From positions 5,733,405 to 5,797,404 of the forward strand of contig NC_054876.1 in NCBI RefSeq assembly GCF_018320785.1: 64,000 nucleotides of DNA, in the 5' to 3' direction. The first letter of the stretch is position 1, and each line of letters starts with the position of its first letter. This document shows positions 1 to 12,890 of this stretch, one piece after another. The notes beneath the pieces are model-generated. The model saw only the letters and a program-made list of their open reading frames with translations. It did no database searches and had not been told where the DNA came from. The position numbers and the translations under genes are program-made. The DNA comes from Cheilinus undulatus (Eukaryota > Chordata > Actinopteri > Labriformes > Labridae).

Positions 1-32
1 AGATGTGGTAAAGACAACTTGCTGTAGTTTAA

Positions 33-999
33 CCCTTAGAGCTCGTGGTACGTATCTGTGCCGCAGGTATACCCCTTTGTAAATTGCTTAGTAACTTTTG
101 AACCATGAATCGTAGGCACTAACTTGTTTTTTCCTATGAACGCTCTCTGTTGTGCCTTTCTAATCATGTCTTCCATACATTCGTGGCTCTTACAGAACAT
201 TTTCTAGTGAGCCTGGAACTTGGCTGACTATCTGGGGTCTCTGAGGACAGCGTATTCATACACAACAAGAAATGACAAGTTTATAAAAATGTTGTAATTT
301 AAGTCAAAGACAGTCTTTGTTTCCTCTGAAAGCTGGCGGTTTTGCCGTTCATTGCTACCACTGATGTCTCTGTAGCCCTAAAGGACGCCGTTGTAGCGAG
401 CCTGGAACTTCAGTGACTTTTCAGGGTCTTTGGAGATTAACAGCATTACATATGATAATAAGCATATTTTTATCCATTTTTGGTCATGGTCTTTGGCTTT
501 TTTCAGTGGGCTGCGCCATGTTTGTTGACATGCAATGCATTGTGGGAGTTGCAGTCGACCAGTTGTGTCTACTGCTTGGAGGAATGGCACAAATGAATCT
601 AACTGCAAAAAGCGCATGGACTTTTTCTATGTATTTATGTAGATATCTTAAAAAAACGTTGGTCACACAATGTTTATTTTTTCACAGTTTTGTCCCCAAG
701 AGATGGAAGAACAAGTCTGTGCAAAGAAAAAACTTAGTCACTATTGTTAACTGTGTGTTATCAATAAAAATCTGAGCTTCAAATTCCTATTTGTTTTTTC
801 TTTTGTCTTTGGAGTCCTATAACTTTTTTAAAATTCAAGTGACATTACTGTAGATATATTCTTAAAGCCCGGGTTGTCCTGAAAAAAAAAGATGTATAAA
901 GATTGACTGTTCACCACAGGGTTGATGTTTTATAAGCTTTTAAAGACAAAAGACCAGACAAGACATGATAGTGAAAAAAATAGCTGTGAGCTCTAAAGG
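33..999. mobile_element. piggyBac-like non-autonomous element
   Basis: The ends form an inverted pair: CCCTTAGAGCTC at the left and GAGCTCTAAAGG at the right. TTAA sits directly outside both ends (29-32 and 1000-1003), the target duplication used by the piggyBac superfamily. The 967-bp interior has no transposase-like frame. It appears to sit next to or inside a Tc1 relic that resumes at 1004. Family assignment rests on the TTAA and the CCCTT start. Confidence 0.7.
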
Positions 1000-1003
1000 T
1001 TAA

Positions 1004-1168
1004 AGGGAGCATCAGAATGGAGAAGAGAGGGGATTTAAGGGACTTTGAACGCGGCATGGTTGTTGGTGCCAGAGAGGCTGGTATTTCAGAAACTGCTGAT
1101 CTACTGGGATTTTCACACACAACCATCACTAGAGAATGCTACGAAAAAGGGAAAATATCCAGTAACTA
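1004..1168 (+). mobile_element. Tc1-like transposase N-terminal fragment
   Basis: The frame from 1017 encodes GDLRDFERGMVVGAREAG and then SETADLLGFSHTTITRE, the paired-type DNA-binding N-terminus of a common fish Tc1 transposase. Similarity stops near 1168 and no catalytic part follows. This is a dead fragment of a plain DNA transposon. Confidence 0.75.
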
Positions 1169-2769
1169 CTTCTTCCAACCAAGCAGAATGCCATCTCAAC
1201 CAGGGTTGTGTCAATCCTCCCTCCTGGCTGATGGTCCTCCCCATCTACGCCTGAATTCAGCCTCAATTTTTGGCTCAAATATGCCTTTAAAACACAGATC
1301 ATTTAAGCAAACATTAACCTTTTAACTTCCTAATGTACTCACCCAATGACAGAAGCAATAATATCATGGACTTATACCGGACAGGACGATAAGTTAACCT
1401 CAAAAGGTAAAATAGTTTGCTGTTGACATACCAGTCCTGCAGTGCTTCAGTGCCTGGCGCTGTTATCCTAAGTGGAAATTGCAGGTAGGAGGATACCAAA
1501 GATGGAAATGGAAGTAAACTTTCTTACTTTTTCCTATAATCATTCATTCTTTTCTGGGAAAAAATACATTCAAGATGGTAATGACCAAACTGTGTATTTA
1601 TGTTTTTTTATTTTTTATTTAAATGTCCAATGAAGTCAATAAAACTTAACCAAATTGCAGTTCAGCTAATCTAACAGTGATATCCCTCATGGTGGCAGAA
1701 GGATCTTTGCTGTGACTTCTTTGGTTGTATGTGCGTGCCCGCTGTGATGTCCTGAAATGACATGCGATCCTCAGGCCCATCTGTCATTGAGCTCACTCTG
1801 CTCCTGTTGCTGAGACTTCTCCCATACCATGAGAGTGAAGAAGCTCCCATATGTATGCATGGGTGTTTATGATTTTACAGCTAACATGCAAACTCTTCTG
1901 TCATCTTCAGCCTGTCACAGAGGCCAAAGTGACACCAACACTTCAACATGAACACATGGATGGGGAAAATGGTTTTCTATTAAAAATGAACTTTAGGGCC
2001 AAGGACAGCAAACACCATCAGACTGAACTCTTCTACTGACAAAAGCTAGAGTTACACTTCAGTATTTCAGTACATTCAACGCACACTCATTCAGTGAAAC
2101 TGTTATGTTTGAGGGTAAAAATGATAAAATACAACCCTAAACAACTTCTGTTGTGCTTCTAGTGATCATTGTGCTCTAGCTTATTATTTTTTTCTGCCGG
2201 TAAAGTCAGATGAGGTTGTATAAACCTCCAAACTACAGATCTGGGCCCTCCTGCACCAAGAAACCTTAAGGTACGGTAATGTGAGGTGAGGTCTAAGATG
2301 ATTTTCAAAGATCAGGAAATGCATTTTGAATGTGAATAAGCTGCTTTTGGGGTTTCAATGCTAAATGTTTGTTATAAAAAATACTTTAAAATTACCTTAT
2401 AATTATTTATATAAATAAAAAAGATCACTTCCTACAGCTAGTTCTGCCCAGCAAAGCCTTTTACCTGTGATCATGATGTGTTATTAGAGTCTGATGTCCA
2501 ACAGATCCAGAGGGGAGCAGAGGTCAGTCCATTAATGTTCCTTCCATGGTTTCAGCAAGTGAAAAGTCTTACGGCATCTAAATTCAGCTGTAGGGGGATA
2601 GCAGGGTTCGTAGCGTCCTTCTGAGGCGGGACAACAGTTATGTGTCCTTTGGATATTGGTGGGATTTCTGCAGCAGTCCAGTCCAGTTTCAAAGTACGGA
2701 AAGAAACTCTAGTACTCAACCAAACTTTTAGCTGAAGCTGGAAAACCAGAGAAGCACAGCGGAAGGCAG

Positions 2770-2805
<36 letters not shown>

Positions 2806-4304
2806 CAGGGGGGGTTCTTTAATTACCTGTAGACCCCTTGTAGAGTCTCCTTGGGTCTCAGAGAGAAAAATGTGTCCTGCTGAGTCCCAGATTTCCTTGG
2901 TCTTTGTTTGAATTTCCTCCAAGAGTAAAGCAACTTTGGCTTTAACCATAATAAAATCCACTGATAATGAAATCTACTAAATGGCTAACAGCTGATGAGC
3001 TAGTACTGCTGGGTATATCTGTATTTATGCTTCAGATTTGGGTATGTCTTGTGTAAAGCCTTATATTGGTCTTTGCCTGGGGCATCCAAATGACTAGAGC
3101 CACCCCCGTGTAGCTCAGATGTTTCCCACTTGCCCAGGTGAACCACCTACTGGCAGGGGGTTATGACAAGATTAGTGAGGGCTGCAGAACAGATGTTGTT
3201 CTTACACCTGCCCTATGCCTCCTGAATAGCTTAAAAGGTAATAAAAGATTCTGTGTATAAAGGGCAGACTGGTTTAAAGCTGCCCTCACTACAGCTAAGA
3301 GTCATGATGTGAAATCGGATGGGACAGAATAACTCCACCTTCTCTGAGAGGTTCATAGCCTTATCAGAGTCTGACTCCTGTAAGCCGCTGATTTACATCA
3401 CAAATGGGGACTAAGGCCTTCATTTATCAGTGAAGCATCCCAACAGATGTGTATGTAATGAAGAACATTTACATGTAAAGTGTTGAACTCATAACTTTGT
3501 ACTTTTACTTAGGAATGTGATACACTCAGCTCTGAGTAACTTATGCCAAACATAAAACATTTCAATACAAAAAGAAAGCATTTTGAGTGTCACAGTGGGT
3601 ATAATCAACCTCAATGTTGATGCATAATCTGGGTTTTCTTTCATTGAAATCACCTAAATAGTAATTCAAGTGTGTTTGGCAGCCTAATTTGTGTCAAACC
3701 TTTAAAGACAGCTGTGACAGGAATCCAAAGTGTGGCTCCATGGCCCATCTTGCCCTCTCCCATGCAGCATGCTTTCTTTGGTCAGTAACTCTCCTTCTTG
3801 ATGAACAAACAAATCATTTGGCTGATGTCAAGTAAGAGTGTTTTTTTTTTTTTCTTTTTTAAATCCAGTCTCATCCTCCTTTGGGGATGTATTCTTGGTA
3901 TCCCTGCACACTTAATGCAGCGAAGCAGCTAACAACACAGATTAGGGGTCCTCCAATACTGTTTTTTCGAGGCCAGTAGATTAACAGGTCATTAGACAAG
4001 AAAAAAAAAACAATGTTTGCAAGCAATGTGTATTTATCATGACATACAAAATGCACTTAATGAGACAAAGGTAAATATTGCATGATCAAAAAATGAAAAA
4101 ACTGTTCAGCTTAAGGTCTAACAGAAACAGAACAGAGGAACACAGTAGCAGCAGGAAAACAGGAAGTGGTGTCATACACTCACTGTGTCAGTGGTACCCA
4201 GGCTTTAGTGCTGATTGGCTGGTATTTTTTGAGCCAATTAGATTGTGATATATTCAGGATCTCTGGTGAGACCCTTGCAAGGTAGCACAATTTTTGATCA
4301 ATTC
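1169..4304. other. no gene recognised
   Basis: About 3.1 kb of AT-rich sequence with no convincing coding region on either strand. It contains only simple repeats: a GT run at 2772-2803 and a T-rich run near 3841-3860. Confidence 0.5.
2772..2803. repeat. (GT)n microsatellite
   Basis: About 16 uninterrupted GT dinucleotides, followed by a short G-rich stretch. Confidence 0.95.
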
Positions 4305-4312
4305 ATTTTATT

Positions 4313-4923
4313 TAGGGATGGGCGAGTACCAATACCAGGTATCGGTATTGGGCTGATACTGGCCTTATTTCAATGTATCGAGTACTCATGAAGGCTGTCA
4401 ATACCAGCCACCGATACTCAAGGCAAATAAAAAAAATCTTATATAGAGTAAGTCCTCCTCGCCAGTAGTTGGTGCTACACTGTTTGACACCACGGCGAAT
4501 CATCATGTGCGTCACGTCAATAATGAACCTGCAAACATGGCTGTTCCTCTCACCAAAACCTGGCCGACTTAGAAATACTTTGACATAAACAAGGACGACC
4601 CAAACTTTGCAGAATGCAAACTCTGCAGAGCAAAACTTGCAAGAAGTGGTACGAAGAGTAGTTCGTTTAATACTAGTAACTAGCTAAAACACCTCAGGGT
4701 GAAACACATGAACGAGCACAAAGAGGTTGAAGTATGAAGTTCCCTCTTGAGCCACAATTGTAAGGACTGTGATGCCACAGGTACATGACTGTGTTAAAAA
4801 ACACGTTAGCATGTAGCATGTATCAAAAGTACTAGTGGTATCAGTACTTGGTATCGGTAAGTACTCAAGAGTGAGTACTCGAACTGGTATCAGTCTGAAA
4901 AAAAGTGGTATGGAACATCCCTA
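4313..4923 (+). mobile_element. hAT miniature element with BED-finger relic
   Basis: Termini TAGGGATG and CATCCCTA are inverted copies. The 8-bp ATTTTATT flanks both sides exactly (4305-4312 and 4924-4931), the hAT signature. Inside, on plus from about 4537, a broken frame reads CKLCRAKLARSG and later LKHLRVKHMNEH, a C-x2-C plus H-x4-H BED zinc finger as found at the start of hAT transposases. The catalytic region is absent, so the element is an internally deleted non-autonomous copy. Confidence 0.85.
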
Positions 4924-4989
4924 ATTTTATTGATTATTGGTAAGACAAAATGCCGAAACCATTAATATGCCAAATTATAATCAGTTGAC

Positions 4990-5440
4990 CCCTAATACAA
5001 GTGGAACTCGCCTGACCTGAACCCCGCAGAGAATCTCTCGGGTTTGTAAATAGGAAGATGGGAGACACCAGACCTAAAAAACAAAATTTAGATGAGCTGA
5101 AGGCTGCTATCAGAGCAACCTGGGCTTCCACACCTCAGCAGTGCCACAGGCTGATCGCCTCAATGCCACACCTCATTGATGCAATAATTCATGCAGAAAG
5201 AGCTCCAACCAAGTATTTAGTGCATCAAATTTAACGTACTGTGTAGAGGGACAACATTTCTGTATTATCAACCTTTTTTAAGGTCTTATGTAATATCCTT
5301 TTTTTATACCGAATCTTTGGTTTCATGAACTGTAAGCCATATTCTTTAAAATTAAACGAAATACTTACTTTTTTCACTCTGTGTTCAATTTAACATATGA
5401 GTTTCACTTTATGAATTGAAGTACTGAAATAAATAACTTC
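4990..5440 (+). mobile_element. Tc1/mariner-type transposase 3' end
   Basis: The motif SPDLNPAENL (catalytic DDE-type C-terminal signature) is followed, in a shifted frame, by DELKAAIRATWAS and QQCHRLIASMP, typical of the last part of fish Tc1-like transposases. An AT-rich tail follows. Stops and a frame change show it is dead. The 5' half is missing. Confidence 0.65.
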
Positions 5441-5564
5441 CCATTAGACGTTTCTACACCTTGACAGGAGTCCATCTGTGGTAAATTGAACTGACACACA
5501 CCTCTGTCAGAGACGGGATTGTCACACAGAGCTGGGGAAGGCTAAAAAGAATCTGCTGCACTGA

Positions 5565-5682
5565 TGGTTCCTTAGAGCACAGTGGCCTCCAGAATTCTCA
5601 GATGAAAGAAGTTTGGTTCAACCAGGACTCTTCCAAGAACTGGTCATCCAGTCAAACTGAGCAATCAGGGGAGAAAAGCCTG
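5565..5682 (+). mobile_element. Tc1-like fragment
   Basis: The sequence matches the segment of fish Tc1 transposases that reads roughly as ILKWKKFG..RTLPRAGRP..LSNRG, with several changes. It stops where the inverted-repeat element at 5683 begins, so the latter may have inserted here. Confidence 0.55.
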
Positions 5683-6219
5683 CAGTGCTTAACAAATTTA
5701 TTAGACCACCTGTCATATTTGTCTCAAAGACCATCCAGCGTCATTAAGTGCTTTAATGCGGACTCTTTCATTTTCAGTGAGCTCTCCATGTTTTACCACT
5801 TTGAACAGGAATGAGGGATTTCAAACTGAATTCACCCAAATTTGAGCCAGCTCACTGGGCTTCTCTGAGAAGTCAGAAATGAATCGAGCATAACATTCAA
5901 CCACTAAAACTCATCTTTCTGTTCAGGAATGCAAGTAAATAATTTGACATATCAATCAAGAAATATTAATGTGCTTTACTATTTTTTCAGTTTTGTTATA
6001 AATCAGTAAATTTGAAAATTCATGGATAACAATAATAATTATATTTTAGCATTAAAAATATCATTTGGGTTAAAGAGCTTCTACATATTGGTGTATTAAC
6101 CATTGCAGAAACATAAAAAATGATTTTGGTAATTACCAATGCTGTTAATTTAGGGCAGCTGTGGCATAAACCTTACTTTGGTTAGGGTTAGGGTGGTCTA
6201 ATAAATTTGTTAAGCACTG
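5683..6219. mobile_element. Tc1/mariner-like miniature element
   Basis: Inverted termini of about 28 bp: the left starts CAGTGCTTAACAAATTTA and the right ends TAAATTTGTTAAGCACTG. TA follows the right end (6220-6221) and the left flank is TG, a likely mutated TA. The 537-bp interior has no transposase. Confidence 0.8.
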
Positions 6220-7972
6220 TATATATTTGCGTTTTGTTTTGAAAAAGTTTTCTGTAAATGAGGGGTTGTTTCAGGAATTGTCCCCGTAAGCACAGAACCA
6301 CTGAAAACAACTGAAAACACTGTAGTATATATGCCAAGCCTGTAAGTGGTGCTGTAACGCTGCCACAAACTTTCTCCTTCTTAAGAACGTCTGGGGTATG
6401 CTGTTCTCGGCGGCATCAGGTATTGATGTAAAATAAGCTCAGTAGATTCTGCAGCACGACACGCGCATGCAGCATAACTGGGCTATTCTATGTGTGACAT
6501 AATCATTTCAAGAAAGATGCGGTTGGCTGTCCACACAGACATGAAACGGTAAGTGTTTACAGATTTGTTCACTCTGGGACCTGGTTTCACAAAGAAGCCT
6601 CACGGCCATTTCAGTGTGAATGAAACGCCAATATGACATAAAAACGTTTGTGTGTACTCCTAAATTCGTCTCTGTTTGGACAGGGCCCCAGACTCAACTC
6701 TGCTGCTGAAATAAACCTTTTAACTGCTACAAACAAGAGTTGTTTGACTAAACTAGCACAAAGGATTAGCATTTGGTATCTAAATGCCCAAACAGATGCT
6801 TATGTGAGGTGTAAACAACTCAAAGTGTCACTTTAACATGGGACACAGTGCAACAGCTACCTCACTTCTGCAGTTGGAGTACATTTTCAAAAGTAGACCC
6901 ACAGTCTAACTTCATGGTGTGATATTTTTAGGGTTACGGGGAAGTCAAATTGCAACACAAACATTTCTGAGCATACACTTTAAACAGACTGCTCTTGCTG
7001 TGTTTTGGATGACAGCACTCTTTTGTCACTTCCAAAAGCTGCACTGCATCCTCTTATCCCACGTCTCAATCTGAACGTACGACTCTGCATATCAACGAGA
7101 AAAAGAAAAACTGCACAGTCATCCCGGAGAAAGGTGGAACTGAATGATGCATTAATGAAGTGAAGAGGGGAGTTAAGAGACGGAGGGAGAAAAGTGAGTC
7201 AACGGGGGGGAAAAAGTCAGACGCAAGTTAGAGAAAAAACAAGTGCTCACTAAAATCTGTGGTGAATCATACAGGAATCTTATCTTTACTCACTAGAGCT
7301 GAGAGTTTGGGAAAGACTTGATTTGAAAAATGATTGACAATGGCTGGGTCATTGCACATTTAAAATTCTCTTAATGTACTTAAATAAAGAAGAAACTTAA
7401 ATAGTTGCATGTGTAAAATGACAGATTGCTAACATACTACTTCAGCATTTCCTGGTGTTTTGGATGACACGTGCAAATCAAAGTTTTCACCTTTACTCCC
7501 ATGTTGACCAAATAATAACACTGGGAACTTTTTACAGGAAGTACTTTATTTTATCCAGGAGTGACTTTCCAAACTTTATTGCTGAGGCAAACTTTCTCAC
7601 AGTTTCTTGAAGTCTGTAAAGTTTCAGAAAGGTCAAAGGTCTCTTCATGCTTGTTAAACTCAGAACAGTCTGCTTTTGGCAGATTCACAGCTGTGATTTA
7701 TTCTTCTCTATTTGTTAAGATTGATTTAACACGACCGCAAAAGATGTACAGAGTTGTTCTGCTTTACATGCTTGTAAGGTTCTTGGCGTTTATCTGTATT
7801 GACCTTGAGAAGGTTTTGCCATTATTCTGACTAAATAGCTCTATGGGGATTTTTATGTCTGCTAGGAAGCTGACTGAATCCGTGTGGTATTTTTAGACCA
7901 ATATTTCTCAGAAAAAAATCAAACCACTGAATATGAAGCAAAGCTATTTTACTTTCTCAGGTTCCTTTTGTA
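6220..7972. other. no gene recognised
   Basis: About 1.75 kb of AT-rich sequence. Open frames are short and lack recognisable domains, and I see no RNA gene or repeat structure. Confidence 0.45.
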
Positions 7973-9222
7973 CAGTGCCTTTAAAAGTATTCACCCCCTT
8001 GGATGTTTAAGCCTTAATTGATAGCTTTTTTTTTACAGAAACATTTACAAACTAGAAAAGCACTCGGAGAGCGCAGACCTCCGCCATTAGCCCTATCTCC
8101 CAATAGTAAAGAATCCTTCAAAAAATTGCTGGATCCAGACGGTGATCCAGATCACTCCCAAAATCTAATCAGTTCTTCCTTACGCCATTTCAGACATTTC
8201 CTGAAAATTTCATCAAAATCTGTCCATAACTTTTTGAGTTATGTTGCCAACAAACAAACTGACTAATAAACTAACAAACCCTGCCGATCACATAACCTCC
8301 TTGGCAGAGGTAAAAAGACCTCTAATGTTAAAGGGCAAACCGATTTCTACAAAGCCATTACAATAAAATAAAAGCATTAAATGTAAAGCAAGTGGCTGCA
8401 TAAATATTCACCAATTTTATTGGGACTGACCTAGTTCAACAATGGTCCATCCAACTGGTGCTAGTAGTCTCACAGTTAGTGACATGGGGATCAACTGAGT
8501 GTAGTGAGTGTGTTTCAAGTGACTGCAGTATAAGACATCAGTGTCTAGAAGGTCCAGTCACTGGTTAATCAAACTCCCTGGCTACCATTACACCAGGAAA
8601 ATAAAGGAACACTCCAAACCACTTAGAGAAAATGTTATTGAAACGTATAAGTCGTGGGATAGATACAAAAACATTTCCAAGGCTCTGAACATCACACGGA
8701 GTTCAGTTAAATCCACCATCAAGAAATGGACGGAATATGGCACGTGTAAATCTGCCTAGATCAGGCTGTCTGCACAAACTGAGAGAGCATGCACGAAGGA
8801 GACTAGTGAGAGAGGCCACTAAGACACCTATGACTACTCTGAAGGAGTTCCAAGCTTCAGCAGCTGAGATGGGAGAGACTCTGCAGACAACAACTGTTGG
8901 CCGGGTTCCTCACCAAAGTTTTTATGGGAGAGTGGCAAAGAGAAAGTCACTGCTGAAGAAAACGCAGATTAAATCTGGACTGGAGTTCACCAGAACCATG
9001 TGGGAGACTCCATGGTCAAGTGGAAGAAAGTTCTTTAGTCTGATAAGACTCAAATTGTGCTTTCTGGCTATCAGATAAGACTATTTTTGACAGACATCAC
9101 CACAAACACCTTATTTCCACTGTGAAGCATGGTGGTGGCAGCATCATGCTGTGGGGATGCTTCTCAGCAGCTGGTCCTGGGAGGCTTGTAAAGGTAGAGG
9201 GTCAAATACCCACGGCCCTCCA
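7973..9222 (+). mobile_element. Tc1-like transposon, broken
   Basis: It starts CAGTGCCTTTAAAAGTATTC with TA just before it (7971-7972), a standard Tc1 terminus. A decayed transposase runs from about 8541 to 9222, with an N-terminal helix-turn-helix region, then [13 protein letters not shown]-like sequence and a [13 protein letters not shown]-like catalytic-core segment in shifted frames. The right terminus is not found. An RTE-like tail is nested at 8029-8316. Confidence 0.75.
8029..8316 (+). mobile_element. RTE-like LINE 3' tail, nested
   Basis: Contains the conserved series of an RTE-type 3' end: a TCCAGATCACTCCCAAAATC-like stretch, a CTGAAAATTTCATCAAAATC-like stretch, AACTTTTTGAGTTATG, then CATAACCTCCTTGGCAGAGG. 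The same family recurs on minus at 10554-10782 and 11186-11272. It interrupts the Tc1 element. The RTE assignment is from memory of this tail and is moderately sure. Confidence 0.55.
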
Positions 9223-10553
9223 AATTCTTTGAGGCTCTATGGTGTATAATTTGTTCATTTTAGTTTACTGTGTAAAGACATTTAAGCTGACATTGATTTC
9301 TAGAGTCCTCTCTACATACTGAAAAAAGACCTCATGTTTATCTCCCTGCTTGTCTTCATTGATGAAGAAGTAGCCATGTGCTGAAAATTCATGATGTGGC
9401 CTGTCATGAAGCTTTGAGACACTGAATTCAATGAAATCTGTCACTGACAGGATAATTACAATAAAACCATTCGACTGGTAGAGACACAGCCCGTCTCATG
9501 TCTGTAAGGCAGCAGAGGATTTTCAGTCTCTGCTTGTATAGTGAGTAAACAGTTTCTTTGAATAGACGTCTGACTTTAGACAATTATAATTCTTAAACAT
9601 GCAAATCCAATTAGAGTGCAATGATTGGTGTAAGCATATTATCCAGAGCCTGTGTGATCCAGTGATGAGTACAGTTGTTAGCACAGAGCTCTATTAGACA
9701 GAAGCAGTAAACATTTCAGCTCAACATGCTCACAGCAGCTTGAACATAGGGTGCAGTGTACACTGAAGCCAGATGGCAACTGCTGGTTAATTGCTAAATA
9801 ATCTTCCCAAACACTGGATTGTGTTTTTTTTTAGGTATAAGCCAGTATTTCCAGACTGCATGCTGGGAGATCAGAAGTAAAGTCACATGCAGGGGAAATT
9901 TCACAGAGGGGCCTCTTCTATTTTAAAGCAGATTATAGCTGTGACACACTGTCAGGCCTGTTCTGTTTTTAAACGTCTGTTCAAAGAATAATTTATATGA
10001 AACAGCCAGAAAAGTCATTACATATATAAACTGAAGTGACACATGACTTTGTCTGTTTGCTATTTGTGTTTTTATGCCTCTGCAGCGACAGTAAACTCAG
10101 ATTGTCTTTACGTCTGTGTGTATATGTTCACTCAAGCCAGTATTTGTGAATGTGATAGCTCAAGATTTTTTTGAAGGTGTTGTTCGAATTTTCTTCAAAT
10201 GTTGTACGAATGGCTACCCTGACTAAAAGCAGAACTGGTTGGATTTTAGAAGTCATAGGTTTAAAGTAAAAGTCTTTGGGCCTAGTGTCAATTTCATTGA
10301 CAAAAACTTCATGAAGACATTTTTCCAAGAGGAAGATGAGACAGCAAGGACCTAGATAGTCCTATGATTACATAAACTGATGAAAATTAAATCTAGTCTC
10401 ATTGCCAAGATGGGACCAAAACTCATGGCTACAGACCTCTATGGTGGGGCACTTTAAACTCATCTGTTGCAGACCTTTATAACGGGGTGGCCGTGGGCTG
10501 GGAAGTTGCATTCTAACCCTTGTTGGGTTTTTCCTTATTTGTGGTGTGTTATT
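9223..10553. other. no gene recognised
   Basis: About 1.3 kb without a convincing coding frame, RNA gene or repeat on either strand. Confidence 0.4.
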
Positions 10554-10782
10554 ACCTCCACCAAGGAGGTTATATGATCAGGTGGATTTGTTAGTTTGTT
10601 AGTTTGTCAGCAACATAACTCAAAAAGTCATGGACGGATTTTGATGAAATTTTCAGGAAATGTCAGAAATGGCATAAGGAAGAACTGATTAGATTTTGGG
10701 AGTGATACAGATCGCTGTCTGGATCCAGGAATTTTTTAATTTTTTTTTATTGGGAGGTAGGGCTAAATGCAGAGGTCTGCGC
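10554..10782 (-). mobile_element. RTE-like LINE 3' tail
   Basis: Reverse-strand copy of the repeat at 8029-8316: CCAAGGAGGTTATATGATCA, ACTCAAAAAGTCATGGACGG, TTTTGATGAAATTTTCAGGA, then a GGATCCAGGAATTTTTT region and GGTCTGCGCT. Confidence 0.6.
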
Positions 10783-11185
10783 TGTTACCACTTTACACCA
10801 GGAGATGGCGGACATGAGTATCTTCAATCCCAGCAGCATTTTGGGTGTGTTTCTATTCAATGTTTTGGAGTTTATAGAGTTTGAAAGACTCATGCACAGT
10901 CGAGGAGACGAGTCGGAGCGTAACAGAGAGAAAGACAGTGAATTGTAGCGAGAATACTCACAATGCTGGGAGGAAAAGAGGAATATTCACACTCTGCCAT
11001 GACTCTCAGTCATCCGGTGAGACCATGGGTGAGACTGTCAGTGCATCTCTTGTCACCGGCAGGCAATGCTTTCACCATGACAGTCTGCCCGTAGCGAAGC
11101 CAATGCTTTGCCTCACCATGTTGCCACCCCACCAGAGGAAGTAATCGGTGAATGCCGTGGTGGGGGGCACATGGGGACAGAGCCA

Positions 11186-11272
11186 GGAATTTTTTTGAAG
11201 GATTTTTCACTATTGGGAGATAGGGCTAATGGCGGAGGTCTGTGCTCTCCAAGTGCTTTTCTAGTTTATAAT
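11186..11272 (-). mobile_element. RTE-like repeat fragment
   Basis: Matches only the inner part of the 8029-8316 family: GCCAGGAATTTTTTTGAAGG, GGGAGATAGGGCTAATGGCG, GAGGTCTGTGCTC, then CCAAGTGCTTTTCTAGTTTA. The 400 bp between this fragment and the copy at 10554 holds nothing I recognise. Confidence 0.55.
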
Positions 11273-11309
11273 TTCATCCCCACCTCCTTACCCTTACTCT
11301 AAACGTTGA

Positions 11310-11989
11310 AGTTTTGGTGCAACTTCAGAGTCTCAAAGTCTCCAGTGACGCCAGAAAAAGTTGCTAGATTTGTTGCTGGTCACTTTTTTGAAAAGCAGTC
11401 GCTAGAGGATTCTGATAACTCACTAAATATAGTGACAAAGTCCCTAAGTTGGCTACTCTACTGTGTTGCAATAGTGGCATTCGTCACTTTCAGTGGTTGA
11501 CTTTCCTGGCTTTCGTGGGTTGGCTTACAAAACTTTCATGGGCAGGCTTTGTTTTGTTGGGTTGTTGACATAGACTGTAGAAAGAATTGGACAAACCCTG
11601 TGTGATGTCAGGCGTTTGCTTACAATAGGCGGACTCAAACTGTCCTTGAAGCCAATCCATGGATGCTTCCATATTGAAATCGCGGTCTCAACCGAACTTA
11701 GAATCAATCTAACAGCCCGCCTACCAAGCGCAACTTCCTGTCAGCCTGCTAGCTAGCATTCTGGTCGACAGAAACGTAGCCTCTGCCTGCTGAGCTACCT
11801 GTCAATCAAATGAGATGCGCCAAATCAGCTTTCATCCTAAACATAAATCAAACGATGGTGGTACCAAAAAAAATTCACCCCCGTACAGTGTGAGCACAAT
11901 AAGACACTAGCTAAGAGACACATTTGGTGTTTAGATCTTTTGGTCCACAGGTTGAGCAGACCCATTTTGATTTCTTGTGTACGTGTATT
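11310..11989. other. probable transposon debris, unclassified
   Basis: The 5' part repeats a GTTGCTAGATTTGT / GTCGCTAGAGGATTC / AGTCCCTAAGTTGGC pattern that I associate with dispersed fish DNA-transposon relics. The rest, to 11989, resembles dispersed repeat sequence but no ends or domain can be assigned. Confidence 0.3.
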
Positions 11990-12890
11990 CAGAGGTGTCA
12001 AAAGTATTCACATTCATTACTCAGGTAGAAGTATAGATACTACGGTTTAAAAAGACTTCTGCAGAAGTTAAAGTATCAACTGAAGCATTTTACTCAAGTA
12101 AAAGTGTAAAATTGGTTTCAAAACTACTTAAAGTATAAAAGTAAAAGTAACATAAGAGGGAAAAAGGGCCAATAAGGACAAAAGCTTAGACCGCGCCACA
12201 GGGGCCTTTAGTGCACTACCCCACCTCCCCAAAAAAACATGTTCTAAAGGCCATTATGACTGTAATGTTATATTAAAATGTTAATGTTGAAAATTCAGGA
12301 TGCACCTGTTTCAGCCACATTTATGCCCATTGAAGATGAACGCATTTTAGTACAATGCAAATACATTCAAGAACCATATATATGTACTACTGAGCATTAA
12401 CATGTTTCATGGAGCGGAAGATATGATGACTAGTTGCCTATAAGTCTTGGTCTTCCTGGCTACCAACCTCCTCACTGGTGCTTGGTTTGGACATTTTGCT
12501 TGTGTTCTCTTGAGTCTCTGCCATGGAAATCTTCGTACTAGGCTGCTATTTCCTTGCTGGAGTGTGACATGATTTGTGTCATGTGCGCAGGTACGATGGA
12601 TCGAGTACGGCCCAATAGGGTGTGGGAATGGTATTATGTTTATACTTCTCGTCCAACCACAATCAAATTTACTCTATATGGATGGTGCAATTTATCTGGA
12701 TAGGTTTTTTTGTTTGTTTGTTTTTTTAAACAATGACAAGCTCGAATGAAAACAAGCTGAAATGAAATAAGAGTAACAAGGCTATTTTTAAAATGTAAGG
12801 AGTAGAAAGAACAGATAATTGCATGGAAAATGTAAGGAGTAGAAGTAAAAAGTCGGCTGAAAAATAATTATTCCCCCTCTGACCCCTCTG
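11990..12890. mobile_element. TIR element (hAT-like?), copy 1
   Basis: Starts CAGAGGTGTCAAAAGTATTC and ends in a degraded GACCCCTCTG. It is collinear with the copy at 19414-20360 over most of its length. It lacks about 60 bp near the right end that copy 2 keeps. No transposase is present. The hAT label is by terminal style only, since no clear 8-bp duplication was found. Confidence 0.6.

Noticed and set aside
413-775. 120-residue plus-strand frame
   Set aside because: It lies inside the non-autonomous piggyBac-like element, matches no transposase, and overlaps two opposite frames of equal quality.
10881-11144. Frame between two RTE-like tails, considered as a gene
   Set aside because: No recognisable domain, overlapping opposite frame of similar length, and surrounded by repeat debris.
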